Positions 10,723 through 19,959 of a stretch of DNA of 64,000 nucleotides are shown here, in pieces; position 1 is the first letter of the stretch, and the number at the start of each line of letters is the position of its first letter. Source of the stretch: Euglena gracilis. Taxonomy: Eukaryota > Euglenida > Euglenophyceae > Euglenales. A model generated the notes under the pieces. The model did not search any database. It had not been told where the DNA came from and saw only the letters and a list, made by a program, of their open reading frames with translations. Location: assembly GCA_039621445.1 (NCBI GenBank), contig CP154955.1, positions 29,023,471 to 29,087,470 on the forward strand. Direction: 5' to 3'. The position numbers were made by a program, and so were the translations under genes.

Positions 10723-11224
10723 TTCATGACCACGAATTTCAGGGCAGGCATTTGGCGGGCTGAACACGTTTTTAACCTCATTCCAATGCTTTTCCATGCA
10801 TTTTGAGTCAAATTTTGCTGAATACTGATTCAAGTTTCGCGGGGGGGGGGGCTTAAATTTCAAAAAAGGGGGGGGGTAATGCGGATGATTGGAGGTCGGG
10901 CCGACCAGGTCGGCCCGACCTCCAATGGTCGATAGGCCATAGCCAGTGGTCGGCCCGACCATGGTCGGTACGACCTCCGGGATCGTCATAGCCAATCATC
11001 CGCACGGAGCCCCCTTGATCGATAACCCTTCTCAAGGGTTTTAGATGGCCTTAGATTTCAGCCCTGCTGCATGGTATTCTATTTCAGAAAACCCCCAGAT
11101 TTGGCCAAATGGAAATTGTTGCACAAAATACCCCAATTTCTGGCCAATTACCCCCCAAAAAGTGCTCAGATATGATTGCCTCATGTCTACAAACCATTTT
11201 GGACACTTTTTGGCACTTTTCATT

Positions 11225-11365
11225 TTCGGTCCCCAGGACGCCGTTTTCCCGCCCGAACCGGCGTTCTGGACACCGGTTGACACACTGGACACAAATTTCT
11301 GCGCCGAACCGGCGTCCAGAACGCCGGTTCGGGCGTGAAGCCAGAGCCCCAATACACGGTTTCAA
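11225..11365. repeat. CCGAACCGGCGTTC inverted repeats, right member
   Basis: Carries GCCCGAACCGGCGTTCTGGA, its reverse complement and GGGCGTGAAGCCAGAGCCCC, matching 6,605-6,770 in inverse order. Beyond it, AAATTTGTGTGTATTTTTCC and AAAATGTGCCCGGCC recur in related form at about 14,090-14,135 before a G-rich stretch, so the flank itself is a dispersed repeat. Confidence 0.65.
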
Positions 11366-11409
11366 CGCAAATTTGTGTGTATTTTTCCTTTGGTTGACAA
11401 AAAAATGTG

Positions 11410-12597
11410 CCCGGCCAAAATCCGAGATGCGGGGGGGGGGAGGCGGGGGAGGAAGCGGGGGGGACAAATGGCGTCGCTTTTTTGCCAACATCCTCCCCTT
11501 GAGGGGAGATGGTTTAGGGATTCCAATTTCCGGGGCTCATTTTTGGGTCAAGAACTTCGCACTCCCCCACCGGGCTTATATTCATCTGGGGACAAATACC
11601 ATGCCCCCCCCCTCCATATAAGACCCCCCCTCGGGAGCCAAAATCCTGGGGGGTTTGAAATGGGGGGTCTTATGGGGCCAAAGGGCCGGCCCCGGCAGGG
11701 GGGGGGGGTCTTATATGGGGGGGCATGGTACCCTCTGGACCCATGGGGGGTCGGCACGCCGTGGCGAGCCGTCCGGCTAGGGGGGGGGGAGGGGGGGTTT
11801 TTGGCGTGGCGAGGGGGTCCCGGATGGGGGGGGGAGGGGTGCGCGGGGGTTTTCCAAGAAAATTTTCTTTGGCGCGGCTGACATGGCGTGGCGAGGGGGT
11901 CTGAAAAGTGGGGGGAGGGGGGGTAAAATGGCGTGGCGAGGGGGTCGGTGAGGGGGGGGGGAGGGGTGTGCCGACCCCCCCATACTTTACATTCATTCAG
12001 GCAAGAAATTAAGCGCAGCATGAATCCATACTAAACCTGGGGAAAACCGGGGAGCATCCCAGCTGGATTAACAGTGCTAACATTGTGACACAGGAAAGGA
12101 GGAAAGCAATGGGACAAAACGCGGAGAAAAAAGCAACCGTTCTGGGAATGGGTCCAGGGGAGGTTAGGCAGGGGTGGGGGGGGGTTAGGGGCTCCACCCC
12201 TAAAGGAATTTCATGGAGAAACTTCACTGGTGAAGTCCACCGGTGAAGTTTACCGGTGAAGTTCGTCCATGTATTTCCAGTGAAGAGGGGGGGTGGGGGG
12301 GGTCCCGCCCGAAAAACCCAAAGTTCACTGCCTGATCTCCAGGGTGATGATCCCCCGTTTTCATTGCGTACCAGAGACGGGGAGGGGGTTTTTAACCCAT
12401 TCATATTCATAGCGAGCCCCCCGCCCCAATTTTGTCCCCCCGACCTTGTCCTGGGTCAGCCGAAGGAAATTTGTTGACCCCCCCCCCCGATCTTGTCCAA
12501 AACCTGGGCCAGCCTCAGCCGGGGTATGGGACAGGATCGGGATCAAATCTTTGGGAAAGGTTGTTTGGGGGGATGGTTCGGGACGCGGGGGGGGGGA

Positions 12598-12631
<34 letters not shown>

Positions 12632-12640
12632 GCGGGGGGG
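11410..12640. repeat. G-rich repeats and CATATAAGAC hairpin, no gene
   Basis: Contains a second CATATAAGACCCCC hairpin (11,598-11,732), repeated GGCGTGGCGAGGGGGTC units (about 11,750-11,960) and a short ACCGGTGAAGTT triple repeat (about 12,225-12,265). At 12,590-12,630 a run of G reaches about 30 bases. Long Pro/Gly-rich frames here are homopolymer artefacts. The stretch 11,990-12,200 is lower in repeats, but no coding signal is seen. Confidence 0.6.
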
Positions 12641-14040
12641 AACGGCTCCGTGCGGATGATTGGCTACGACGATCCCGGAGGTCGTACCGACCATGGTCGG
12701 GCCGACCTAGGTCGGGCCGACCATTGGCTATGGCCTATCGACCATTGGAGGTCGGGCCGACCAGGTCGGCCCGACCTCCAATCAACCGCATTACCCCCCC
12801 TTTTTTGGAAATTTAAGCCCCCCCCCCCTCAAAATTTGGTTCGGCAAATTTGACTCAAAAAGGATGGAAACACATTGGAATGACCTTGAAACCGTCAAAA
12901 AACATCCCATATGGAAAAAAAAAATGAAAAACCCCCCAATATACTCCCTTTGTGCTAACTTAGTCGGCCTACGGCCTCCTCCGGGGGGGGCTGCCGCCCC
13001 CCCCGGACCCCCCCCGCCTAAAATAACAATACCCCCTTGTGTGTGCAAGGCAAGGATGGCCAAAACGCGCCCCCCAACAAACTCCCTTTGTGCTAACTTA
13101 GTCGGCCTACGGCCTCCTCCGGGGGGGGCTGCCGCCCCCCCGGACCCCCCCCGCCTAAAATAACAATACCCCCTTGTGTGTGCAAGGCAAGGATGGCCAA
13201 AACGCGCCCCCCAACAAACTCCCTTTGTGCTAACTTAGTCGGCCTACGGCCTCCTCCGGGGGGGGCTGCCGCCCCCCCCGGACCCCCCCCGCCTAAAATA
13301 ACAATACCCCCTTGTGTGTGCAAGGCAAGGATGGCCAAAACGCGCCCCCCAACAAACTCCCTTTGTGCTAACTTAGTCGGCCTACGGCCTCCTCCGGGGG
13401 GGGCTGCCGCCCCCCCCGGACCCCCCCCGCCTAAAATAACAATACCCCCTTGTGTGTGCAAGGCAAGGATGGCCAAACCTCGCCCCCCAACAAACTCCCT
13501 TTGTGCGAACTTAGTCGGACTACGGCCTCCTCCGGGGGGGGCTGCCGCCCCCCCTGGACCCCCCCCGCCTAAGATAACAAAATCCCCTTGTGTGTGCAAG
13601 GCAACGATGGCCAAAACGCGCCCCCCCCCCCCCCCAAAATCCTTTTCTGTGCACCCAGGTAGGTAAAATAGCCCACCTGTATGTTCCACAGGGTTTGGCC
13701 AAGGGTTTTTATGCTTCTGAAGTGGAAAACAATGGAGGTCGTTTCTACCGACCATGTGGTCGGCCCGACCTCCAAATGGTCGGGCCGACCATAATGGTCG
13801 GTAACAAACAGGTCGGGCCGACCATGGTCGGCCCGACCTTTACCGACCTATAGTCAAAATTCCTTTGAAAATTTTGAAAAAGGGGGGGGGGTAATGCGGT
13901 TGATTGGCTAGTCGGCCCGACCTCCAGTGGTCGGCCCGACCTAGGTCGGCCCGACCATGGTCGGGCCGACCAATGGTCGGGCCGACCTAGGTCGGTACGA
14001 CCTCCAGGATCGTCATAGCCAATTATCCGCCCGGGGCCGG
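12640..14040. mobile_element. Second element with GGTCGGGCCGACC ends
   Basis: The left end (12,650-12,920) repeats the blocks of the 7,440 element: GCGGATGATTGGCTACGACG, GGAGGTCGTACCGACCATGG, CCAATCAACCGCATTACCCC, AAATTTAAGCCCCCCCC and ACATTGGAATGACC. The right end (13,865-14,035) is inverse: GGGGGTAATGCGGTTGATTG, repeated GGTCGGGCCGACC, GGATCGTCATAGCCAAT. The cargo is the 138-bp tandem array. A further GGTCGGCCCGACC cluster at 13,735-13,850 may be another end nested inside. Confidence 0.7.
12944..13640 (+). repeat. 138-bp tandem array, five copies
   Basis: CTCCCTTTGTGC falls at 12,944, 13,082, 13,219, 13,357 and 13,495, a period of 137-138 bp. Copies are nearly identical, differing mainly in homopolymer length. 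138 is a multiple of three, so open frames run through the array on both strands; they encode only the repeat and are not called genes. Confidence 0.9.
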
Positions 14041-15090
14041 GGGGAACTGTGGCCCTACTTTCCCACACGTTTTCTTTGACGTCACCCAAATTTGTATGTA
14101 ATTTTCCTTGGTCGACCAAAAAATGTGCTCGGCCTAAATCCGGGACGCGGGGGGGACGCGGGGGGGATGCGGGGGGGACGCGGGGGGGACGCGGGGGGAA
14201 TTAAAAAACAAGCAGATTTTTTTTGAGATGTTGCAAAATGCTTTCGCTTCAATATCATTTTTTGTACGCTAGGAAAAAAATGATGCAAGTCATTTGGCTT
14301 TTGGTTCACTTCAAATTGTCAAGAACATACTTTCTAACGACTTCCATGCCACTCCTGAAAGAGGGGAAAAAACACGGGATAGTGCAAACAAATAACTGAA
14401 CTGTTTGCAAGGCCCACATTGCAAAAAAAAAACGCATATGCCATGAAGGGAGCCCACTTAAGTGGGGTGTTATTGGAAGTATGTTTGGGGTGTGGGGGTG
14501 TGGGGGTGTGTGGGGGGGGCACTGTGGGGTGCTGTGGGGACTCCACTTTACGCCATCGCTCGCAAATAATGATAGATAGACTTTGGTAAGCAAAATTGAA
14601 AATAAAAAAGGTGCAAAAATACCTCTCGGTTTTGGAACGGAAGCTTGGGAGCCAAAACAGGAGTATTTTTCTTTTTGAATGAAGGTCCTTTGAAAAGTGA
14701 AAAGCTTCTCCGTGAAATTTGGGGACATTGAACCCAGCACTGATGGTTAGGATGATATGAAGGGGGGCGGGATTACACCTTTGCAATGGTTTGACTGATG
14801 TCCACTTCTTCCGCAGACGAAGCATATCGCTGCAAGCAGTGTCGTTTCGAGGTTGTGGTGGTTGGACTACCTGCCATGTGGAGTGTGAAACGGTTCGCGA
14901 TGAGGGTTCCATTTTTTGAAATCGAATTCCAGAAACCGCCCACGTCAACTGCAAGCCGGTTTTTCAAAAAATCTAAACAAGAAACATACACGACTGCTTT
15001 TCTCGTCTATGTTTCCAAATTTTTTGACAGTTTCCGATTCCGCGGACGTTGGAACAATGTGCCAAGCGTCTAAATTTTTTTCTTCTGCAG
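14041..15090. other. Low-feature interval upstream of Kazal exon
   Basis: Starts with GGGACGCGGGGG repeats (14,135-14,200), then ordinary A/T-rich sequence with a GTGGGGGTGTGGGGG microsatellite (about 14,488-14,515). An acceptor-like tract (CCACTTCTTCCGCAG) ends at about 14,816 and is followed by an open stretch with CKQC. A second tract (TTTTTTTCTTCTGCAG) ends at 15,090, just before the Kazal exon. Short upstream exons are possible but cannot be defined. Confidence 0.4.
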
Positions 15091-15093
15091 AGG

Positions 15094-15840
15094 ATGATGA
15101 TCCGTTTTTCAGGAATTTGTGCTGTCACGTTCTTGTATTTGGATAAATTTATTTTCACGTTTGCCGCCAGAACTTCTCGGGTTAGTTCGGCTTCAGTGGC
15201 TTCAATCAGTCCCCCATATTGTCAGCCGGGAGCGGCGTGCCACGATTACGCAGCGAAGTGCTGCATTGGGAACACAACTTACTACTGTGTTGGTGATGAT
15301 TCTTCTCTTGCCTGGCAGCTTGCACCTGGTGAAACCTGCACCCTCTGTGAGAAGCCATGCTTCTCCTTCTGGGATCCCAGATGTGGAACAGATGGAATCA
15401 CATATCAGAATCAATGTTACCTCGAGAACGCCATCTGTCGAAAAAGCAATTTGAAGCTATCCCACGAAGGTGAATGCATTGGACCTGGAGCTTGCCGTTT
15501 GGGTTGTGGCGATGGTTTCCAGCTCTCATATGGTGCTGTCAGTGGTGTCACAGGTGCCTACGCTGTTTCGGCCTGTGGACAACCTGCAGCTTGCGTCCCT
15601 TCACTGAGCAATTGTGCAAAAGCCTGCCCATACGGTTATTATCTTTGTGCAGGGTATGACACCACTTGTTTGCAATACTCAGCTTGTGGCGAAAGCATTT
15701 GGTGCAAACCACAGCCTCTTATGCCTTCTCAATGCAATGGTGTCATGTGCGCCGACCAGGACTCATTGCATGCACAAAGCAGACCCATACACATTGCCCC
15801 TGCAAAAATGAGGGGTGGTTGTTTGATTTCAACTGCCTAA
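15094..15840 (+). CDS. Kazal-domain secreted protein, exon with frame break
   Basis: The ATG at 15,094 lies four bases after a clear splice acceptor. It begins MMIRFSGICAVTFLYL and further hydrophobic residues, a plausible signal peptide. Residues 43-84 are Cys-rich. Residues 85-128 form a Kazal-type serine-protease-inhibitor module (CEKPC...CGTDGITYQNQC...C...EGEC). Residues 134-216 hold more Cys pairs (GACRLGCGDGF, CAKACPYGYYLC). The predicted tail after CNGVMC looks wrong: in another frame, 15,793-15,835 reads THCPCKNEGWLFDFNC, the end of an EGF-like module. A one- or two-base shift, or a tiny intron, near 15,755-15,790 is therefore likely. The protein is probably extracellular and reads into the EGF exons downstream. 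Kazal assignment is firm; protease inhibition is inferred. Confidence 0.7.
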   Translation: MMIRFSGICAVTFLYLDKFIFTFAARTSRVSSASVASISPPYCQPGAACHDYAAKCCIGNTTYYCVGDDSSLAWQLAPGETCTLCEKPCFSFWDPRCGTDGITYQNQCYLENAICRKSNLKLSHEGECIGPGACRLGCGDGFQLSYGAVSGVTGAYAVSACGQPAACVPSLSNCAKACPYGYYLCAGYDTTCLQYSACGESIWCKPQPLMPSQCNGVMCADQDSLHAQSRPIHIAPAKMRGGCLISTA

Positions 15841-15849
15841 AAGGACCAA

Positions 15850-16540
15850 ATTAGTGACAGTTTTCCCAAATTTGCTTTTCACCAATCCAGCGTCCACCTT
15901 CCAGCCAGCTTGCCTCTTTCTATGGTCTGATATTTCTGACTTTGCCATTTGAAGGGTCTCAGATTTTCTTCCATTGCAGCCTGGGGTGACCACTATGCCT
16001 TCGCTTTTTTTGAGTCCGTTTTTGGGCCGATTTCGAGACTAAAGGGTCTTATCTTCGTCCTAAACAAGGATTTAGACCAAGAACAGTGTCTTGGCCAAGG
16101 CTTCAGAGGGGCGCGGGGGACCACAGCGTCTTCGGCGCCGCAGTCCCCGCCCCCAGGCTCACCCTAATTCTTCGCCCAGGCACAATACTTGATATAAGGT
16201 ACCCGCTCCAGCTGCCAGCCGGCTGGATTTGGACCCCCCCGACCACCTTTTTTCCAGCCAGCACCTTTTTCCAGCTGGCCTGCGGGACCCCCCCCCCAGG
16301 TCCTTGATCTTCACCTCAACAGTATTGAAAATACCCAATAATTAGTATATAATAAAATACACCTGACAAAGAGCCAAAAAGTGTCAAAAGTACCTCGGAT
16401 CGAGCTTTTTTTTGCCTTGTGACTAATAATTTTTTTTCTTGGAGTCGGAATAAGAAATTTCTCAAAATTTGAGGAATTGATTGATTGATTGATTGATTTG
16501 AGGATTGTCCAACATGGATTTTCCCCCTGCACACAACCGA
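15850..16540. other. Intron-like interval, no exon recognised
   Basis: Contains pyrimidine-rich stretches, a GATT microsatellite at about 16,477-16,498 and C runs, and no recognisable protein motif. It is most simply an intron between the Kazal exon and the first complete EGF-like exon. Confidence 0.4.
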
Positions 16541-16544
16541 ACAG

Positions 16545-16730
16545 GAATAGTTCCGTTCCAAGGGGTCCTGCTTGCAACAGCGGTATAATGACCTATACCT
16601 CGACCTCGTGCATCTGCACCTGCTTGGAGGGTTATTATGGGCAAACGTGCAATTATCGATACGCAGACAATTGCCAGGGACTATCTTGCGCAAACAATGC
16701 CCTCATTGTGGCTGCACAGACCCATTCTAG
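16545..16730 (+). CDS. EGF-like exon 1
   Basis: The frame reads VPRGPACNSGIMTYTSTSCI, then CTCLEGYYGQTC, giving the EGF signature C-x-C-x(2)-G-[YF]-x(2)-x-x-C, followed by DNCQGLSCANNA, the start of a second module. A possible acceptor ends at 16,544 (CCGAACAG) and a possible donor lies at 16,731 (TCTAG|GTTGAA). The second module would finish in the next exon at about 18.9 kb. It probably belongs to the same secreted protein as the Kazal exon. Exon edges are approximate. Confidence 0.6.
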
Positions 16731-16759
16731 GTTGAAAATTGAACAAGCAGCTGAATAGA

Positions 16760-17192
16760 ATGCTGACAAACAGCGAAATTCTGACCAACCTGAAAGTTTT
16801 TCATCTCTCTTGATGAAGCCCCCCCCCCCCACACACCCTGGATTTCCACACTGTTCTTTGGTGTTGGGGTCCATTCCAGGGAGGCAGATACCCTATTGAA
16901 CCCTGAACCCGCCCACCCATCCTTGAACCCTCCCTGTGCAACCCGAGTCCCCCCCCAATTTTTTTTGAATTTTTGATTTTTTTTTAAAAGTGCCATTTTT
17001 GGCTGATTTGGGGGTGCAATTTTTTTTCGGCCGGTGGGTCGGACCCTCTCGAGGCGCAAAGACCTGTCAGTTCCAGGCTTTTGCTGATGTCATCCAACGA
17101 TATGGTATGGCATGGTAACCTCTGTCCTCTGACCGGGGGGGGGGGGGCAGGGTTCGATATAAGGAGGGCGTACATGGTTTAGGTGGGGGGGT

Positions 17193-17223
<31 letters not shown>

Positions 17224-17740
17224 TGCGGGCCACCCGACCACCCGGTCCGGACCCCCCCCCCACCTGCAAGGGGGGTCCGGACCGACCCTGGGGGGGGGGT
17301 ACCCGGGACCCCCCCCAAAAGGGTCAATTTTTTCCTCCGGCGCTTCGCGCCGAAATTTTTTTGCATTTTTGGCCAATTTTTGCCCAAAAAGTGCCCAAAA
17401 TGGCACTTTTGGTCGATTTGGGGGGTCAAAAATTTTCGGCCCGGCGCTTCGCCGGGCCGAAAATTGGTCACCCTGACCGCGCCACTGTTTAGGTGGGGGG
17501 GCCCCACCCCCCCCTCCTGGCCCGCAGGGGGGGGGGGGTCCGGACCACCCCCCCCCCTCCTCTCCTTATATTGAACCCTGGGGGTTGTGGACAAGGGTCA
17601 AAAAAAGGGTACCCGGGACCCCCGCGGAATTTTTCCCTTCCGGCGCTTCACACCGAAATTCTCACAAATTTTTGCTCGAAAAGCGCTCAAAGTTGCATTT
17701 CCCCGCCAGCCCTTAAAAAAAACAAACCCTGAGTGGGTTG
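16760..17740. repeat. Intronic hairpin/homopolymer repeats
   Basis: Holds repeated segments with GGTACCCGGGACCCCC, CTCCGGCGCTTCGCGCCG and AAATTTTTTTGCATTTTTGG (17,295-17,375), a related copy at 17,605-17,690 and a strong hairpin CGGCCCGGCGCTTCGCCGGG at about 17,438. C runs reach about 28 bases (17,195-17,223). Related CGGCGCTTTGCGC segments recur near 23,875. The region reads as an intron loaded with a dispersed repeat. Confidence 0.55.
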
Positions 17741-17741
17741 G

Positions 17742-18267
17742 GGCAAGGTTGACGGCTTGTTTTTTTTGAAACAAAAAAAACATGTTTTTTTTAAAAAAAT
17801 AAGTTTTTTTAAAAAAAACAAAAAAAAACGTCATGGAGGGTTTGGGGGAAAAATTTTTTGCTATGTTTTTTTTAGAAAAAATTCATTTTTTATCTCTGCA
17901 ACATTCATTTTTTTTGTATTTTTTTGGGTTGAAAGCATGATTTTTCGCACCAGAAAACACAGATTTGGAAATACTTTCACACATAAAAAAATTAGAGGGC
18001 CGGTGATGCCTAATTTGACAAAATATTCAGGTAGATTCCTAATTTTGAGGCATAAATTTCGCAAAATTTGGAATGGTGATGCCTAATTTGGTGTCAAAAT
18101 GCTAATTTTAGGTTGGGGATTCCTAATTTTCTTCAAAAAATGGCTATTTCGCAAGGAAAAAGGTCAATTTTTGTTTTTCAAAAAAAACATGTTTTTTTGC
18201 GTTTTTTTAAAAAAAAAACATGTTGTTTTGTTTTTTTTAAAAAAAACAAAAAAACGTCAACCCTGGG
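17742..18267. mobile_element. A/T-homopolymer MITE-like element
   Basis: Left edge AGGTTGACGGCTTGTTTTTT; right edge AAAAAAAACAAAAAAACGTC followed by AACC, an imperfect inverted pair. GGGTTGGGGC flanks both sides (17,730 and 18,260 areas), a candidate 10-bp direct duplication. The interior is A and T runs with repeated AAACATGTTTTTTT and several 'gatgcctaattt' copies. No ORF. Confidence 0.5.
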
Positions 18268-18859
18268 TTGGGGCCATCCAATTGGCGACTGAGTGGATTT
18301 CCGAAAAAAAGTTACTGACTGGTTTTTGGAAGAGTGGAAGTGAATCCCGCCTGGTAAGATTGTCTGGTTGTCTGGTTGGGGCTGCCGGACCCCCCCCCCC
18401 GTTACAGGATTTTTTTTCCAGGGCTTTGGTTCATTTTGGGTGGTTTTGGGTGGGTGGGTGGGTTAAAGGGAGGTGGGTGGGTTCCAGAGAGTGGGCTTTG
18501 GGATGAGTGGGTTTTGAAGATTGGTTTCTGCCTCGAAAATGTTGCACAGGTGGCACAGCAGCATTTAAAACACGTGACAGAGGAAGAACTGAAAAACCCT
18601 TGACTCAAATTTTGAAAAACAAGGGCTTTTTGTGTCACCAGCTCATAAAAACTCAAAGAAACATCTGACTGAAGAATTTCAATCAAAAGTTTGAAAAGTG
18701 AAGCTTTTTTTCCCAAAGAAGGACATCGGAGCTTTTCAGCATGCAAAGTGTTGTGTTCAATTTTTGTTGTTGTTTTTTTGGAGGGGCACTTGGGTTTTCA
18801 GCCATTCACACTTAATTTGAAATTTATTTAAAGAAGGCCTTTTGGGGTGTTTGTGGGAA

Positions 18860-19020
18860 CAGGGGCAGGTGTCTTTGCTGATCCCTTTTCGCTGTTCTAT
18901 ATTTCCAACCCTCTTCAACATGGGTGTGGCATTGATGCTTCCGGCTGCCGCTGCGGCTGCGGCGGGGGATACAGCGGTTCCTATTGCCAGGACCAGGCTT
19001 CTGTTCAACTCGGAGGACCT
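18860..19020 (+). CDS. EGF-like exon 2
   Basis: The frame reads NPLQHGCGIDASGCRCGCGG, then GYSGSYCQDQ, giving C-x-C-x-C spacing and a G-Y-S-G turn, the second half of an EGF-like module. It could complete the CQGLSCANNA half-module of the 16.5-kb exon. A donor GT follows at 19,021 (GACCTG|GTCTGG). The acceptor is not clear; GGGAACAG near 18,863 is possible. Confidence 0.5.
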
Positions 19021-19024
19021 GGTC

Positions 19025-19700
19025 TGGGGTCAGCCCCCAGACCAGGGGTGTTATTTTGTTTTCTTAAAATGACCCAAAACTTTGGGAAAATTGAATTTCG
19101 AGGGAATTGCCCGCGAGACAACCTGAAAAAAAATTGGCATAGAACCCCATGAATGAAATGGGAATATCCCCAAAATTGAGAATTGAAAGGGAAAATGGGG
19201 GGATTAATTAGTTTTTCAAGAACGGACTGGTTTTTGGCTCTGATCCCCCCCCCACAGAGGGAGGTCGGCCAGGACTGGCCGAAAGTCACCCCAGAACGCC
19301 TCTGGCCTTCCCCCCCTGGGGGGACAGCACAGTCCTTGAGGGACAGGAATTTTTTTTCCTCAAGGGTGGTCAACGGGTGGTCTGGGGGTCGAATGCAGTC
19401 AAAAATCTAACGAAGAACGCCTTTTTTTTGACGATGTGGGTGGATGGTGATGGTCGAAAAATGCCAGAAATCAACTTTTTCCCTCCAAAGTCGACCTATT
19501 TTGCCAAAATATCGTCATTTTGGCTGTTTTTTTTGTTGAATGTGCAGGGACAGGATATTTTTTCCCATTAAGAACTACCCTGTGTTGGGGGTGGGTGACT
19601 GGTTTTTGAAAAGTGACTGACTGGCTTTTTGGAAGTAGCCCCTCCCCCCAGGGTCAGCAGTGGTATGGTGGGGACCCCGGGGTCTTTAAAAGCAGCCTGG
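19025..19700. other. Intron-like interval
   Basis: No exon recognised. It carries GGGTGGGTGACTGGTTTTTG and GTGACTGACTGG (19,588-19,623), a string repeated in neighbouring introns (about 18,312, 22,350-22,435 and 25,963). Confidence 0.4.
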
Positions 19701-19704
19701 CCAG

Positions 19705-19956
19705 GACGTCGCGGCATACAACACCTGTGGCAACACGGTCTGCCACAACGGCGGCGTGCTCTCCCGCGGGGCTCAGGGCTGCACCTGCACGTGCCTGAAC
19801 GGCTTCTTCGGCACCACCTGCAATGCGCACCCCGACTGCCCGAACCTCCAGTGCCAAAACGGAGGCTTTGTCACCCGAACCAACTTCCGGTGCGAGTGCG
19901 CCTGCCCGTTCGGGTTCTACGGGGCGCAGTGCGAGTTCGAGCACTACGGGGAGTGG
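19705..19956 (+). CDS. EGF-like exon 3, two modules, GC-rich
   Basis: The acceptor ends at 19,704 (CCTGGCCAG) and a donor candidate is GTGACA at 19,957. The frame encodes NTCGNTVCHNGGVLSRG..CTCTCLNGFFGTTC, then DCPNLQCQNGGFVTRTNFRC, ECACPFGFYGAQC: two complete EGF-like modules with C-x-C-x-C spacing. Third codon positions are almost all G or C, in contrast to the Kazal exon. Predicted extracellular; calcium binding is not indicated. Confidence 0.75.
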
Positions 19957-19959
19957 GTG

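Larger units (their letters stand above)
9413..10775. mobile_element. 1.36-kb element with 50-bp inverted ends and one ORF
   Basis: The left end TTAAAAACGTTTTCAG, then GCCCGCCAAATGCCTGCCCT and GAAATTCGTGGTCATGA, is matched in reverse complement at the right end (10,718-10,775). TTAA stands at both extremes (9,413-9,416 and 10,772-10,775). Next to the ends, on both sides and in the same orientation, is a 32-bp tandem repeat. The core is the ORF at 9,718-10,410. This looks like a DNA transposon or a cargo element. TTAA is the piggyBac target, but no piggyBac transposase features were found in the ORF. Confidence 0.6.
7440..11012. mobile_element. Composite element with GGTCGGGCCGACC ends
   Basis: Left end (7,445-7,690): GCGGATGATTGGCTATGACG, ATCCCGGAGGTCGTACCGAC, repeated GGTCGGCCCGACC, CCAATCAACCGCATTACCCC, AAATTTAAGCCCCCCCC, then ACATTGGAATGACC. 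The right end (10,775-11,012) carries the same blocks in reverse order and complement. Between them are the TTAGGG array, a 138-bp tandem block, a hairpin and a smaller ORF-bearing element. A second element with the same ends occupies 12,640-14,040, so the ends define a family whose cargo varies. Confidence 0.7.

Noticed and set aside
12791-13755. Minus-strand 220-aa and plus-strand 162-aa ORFs
   Set aside because: The 138-bp repeat length is a multiple of three, so any stop-free frame extends across the array.
14334-14954. Minus-strand 206-aa ORF upstream of the Kazal exon
   Set aside because: Low complexity in places, no motif, no splice or start context favouring it.
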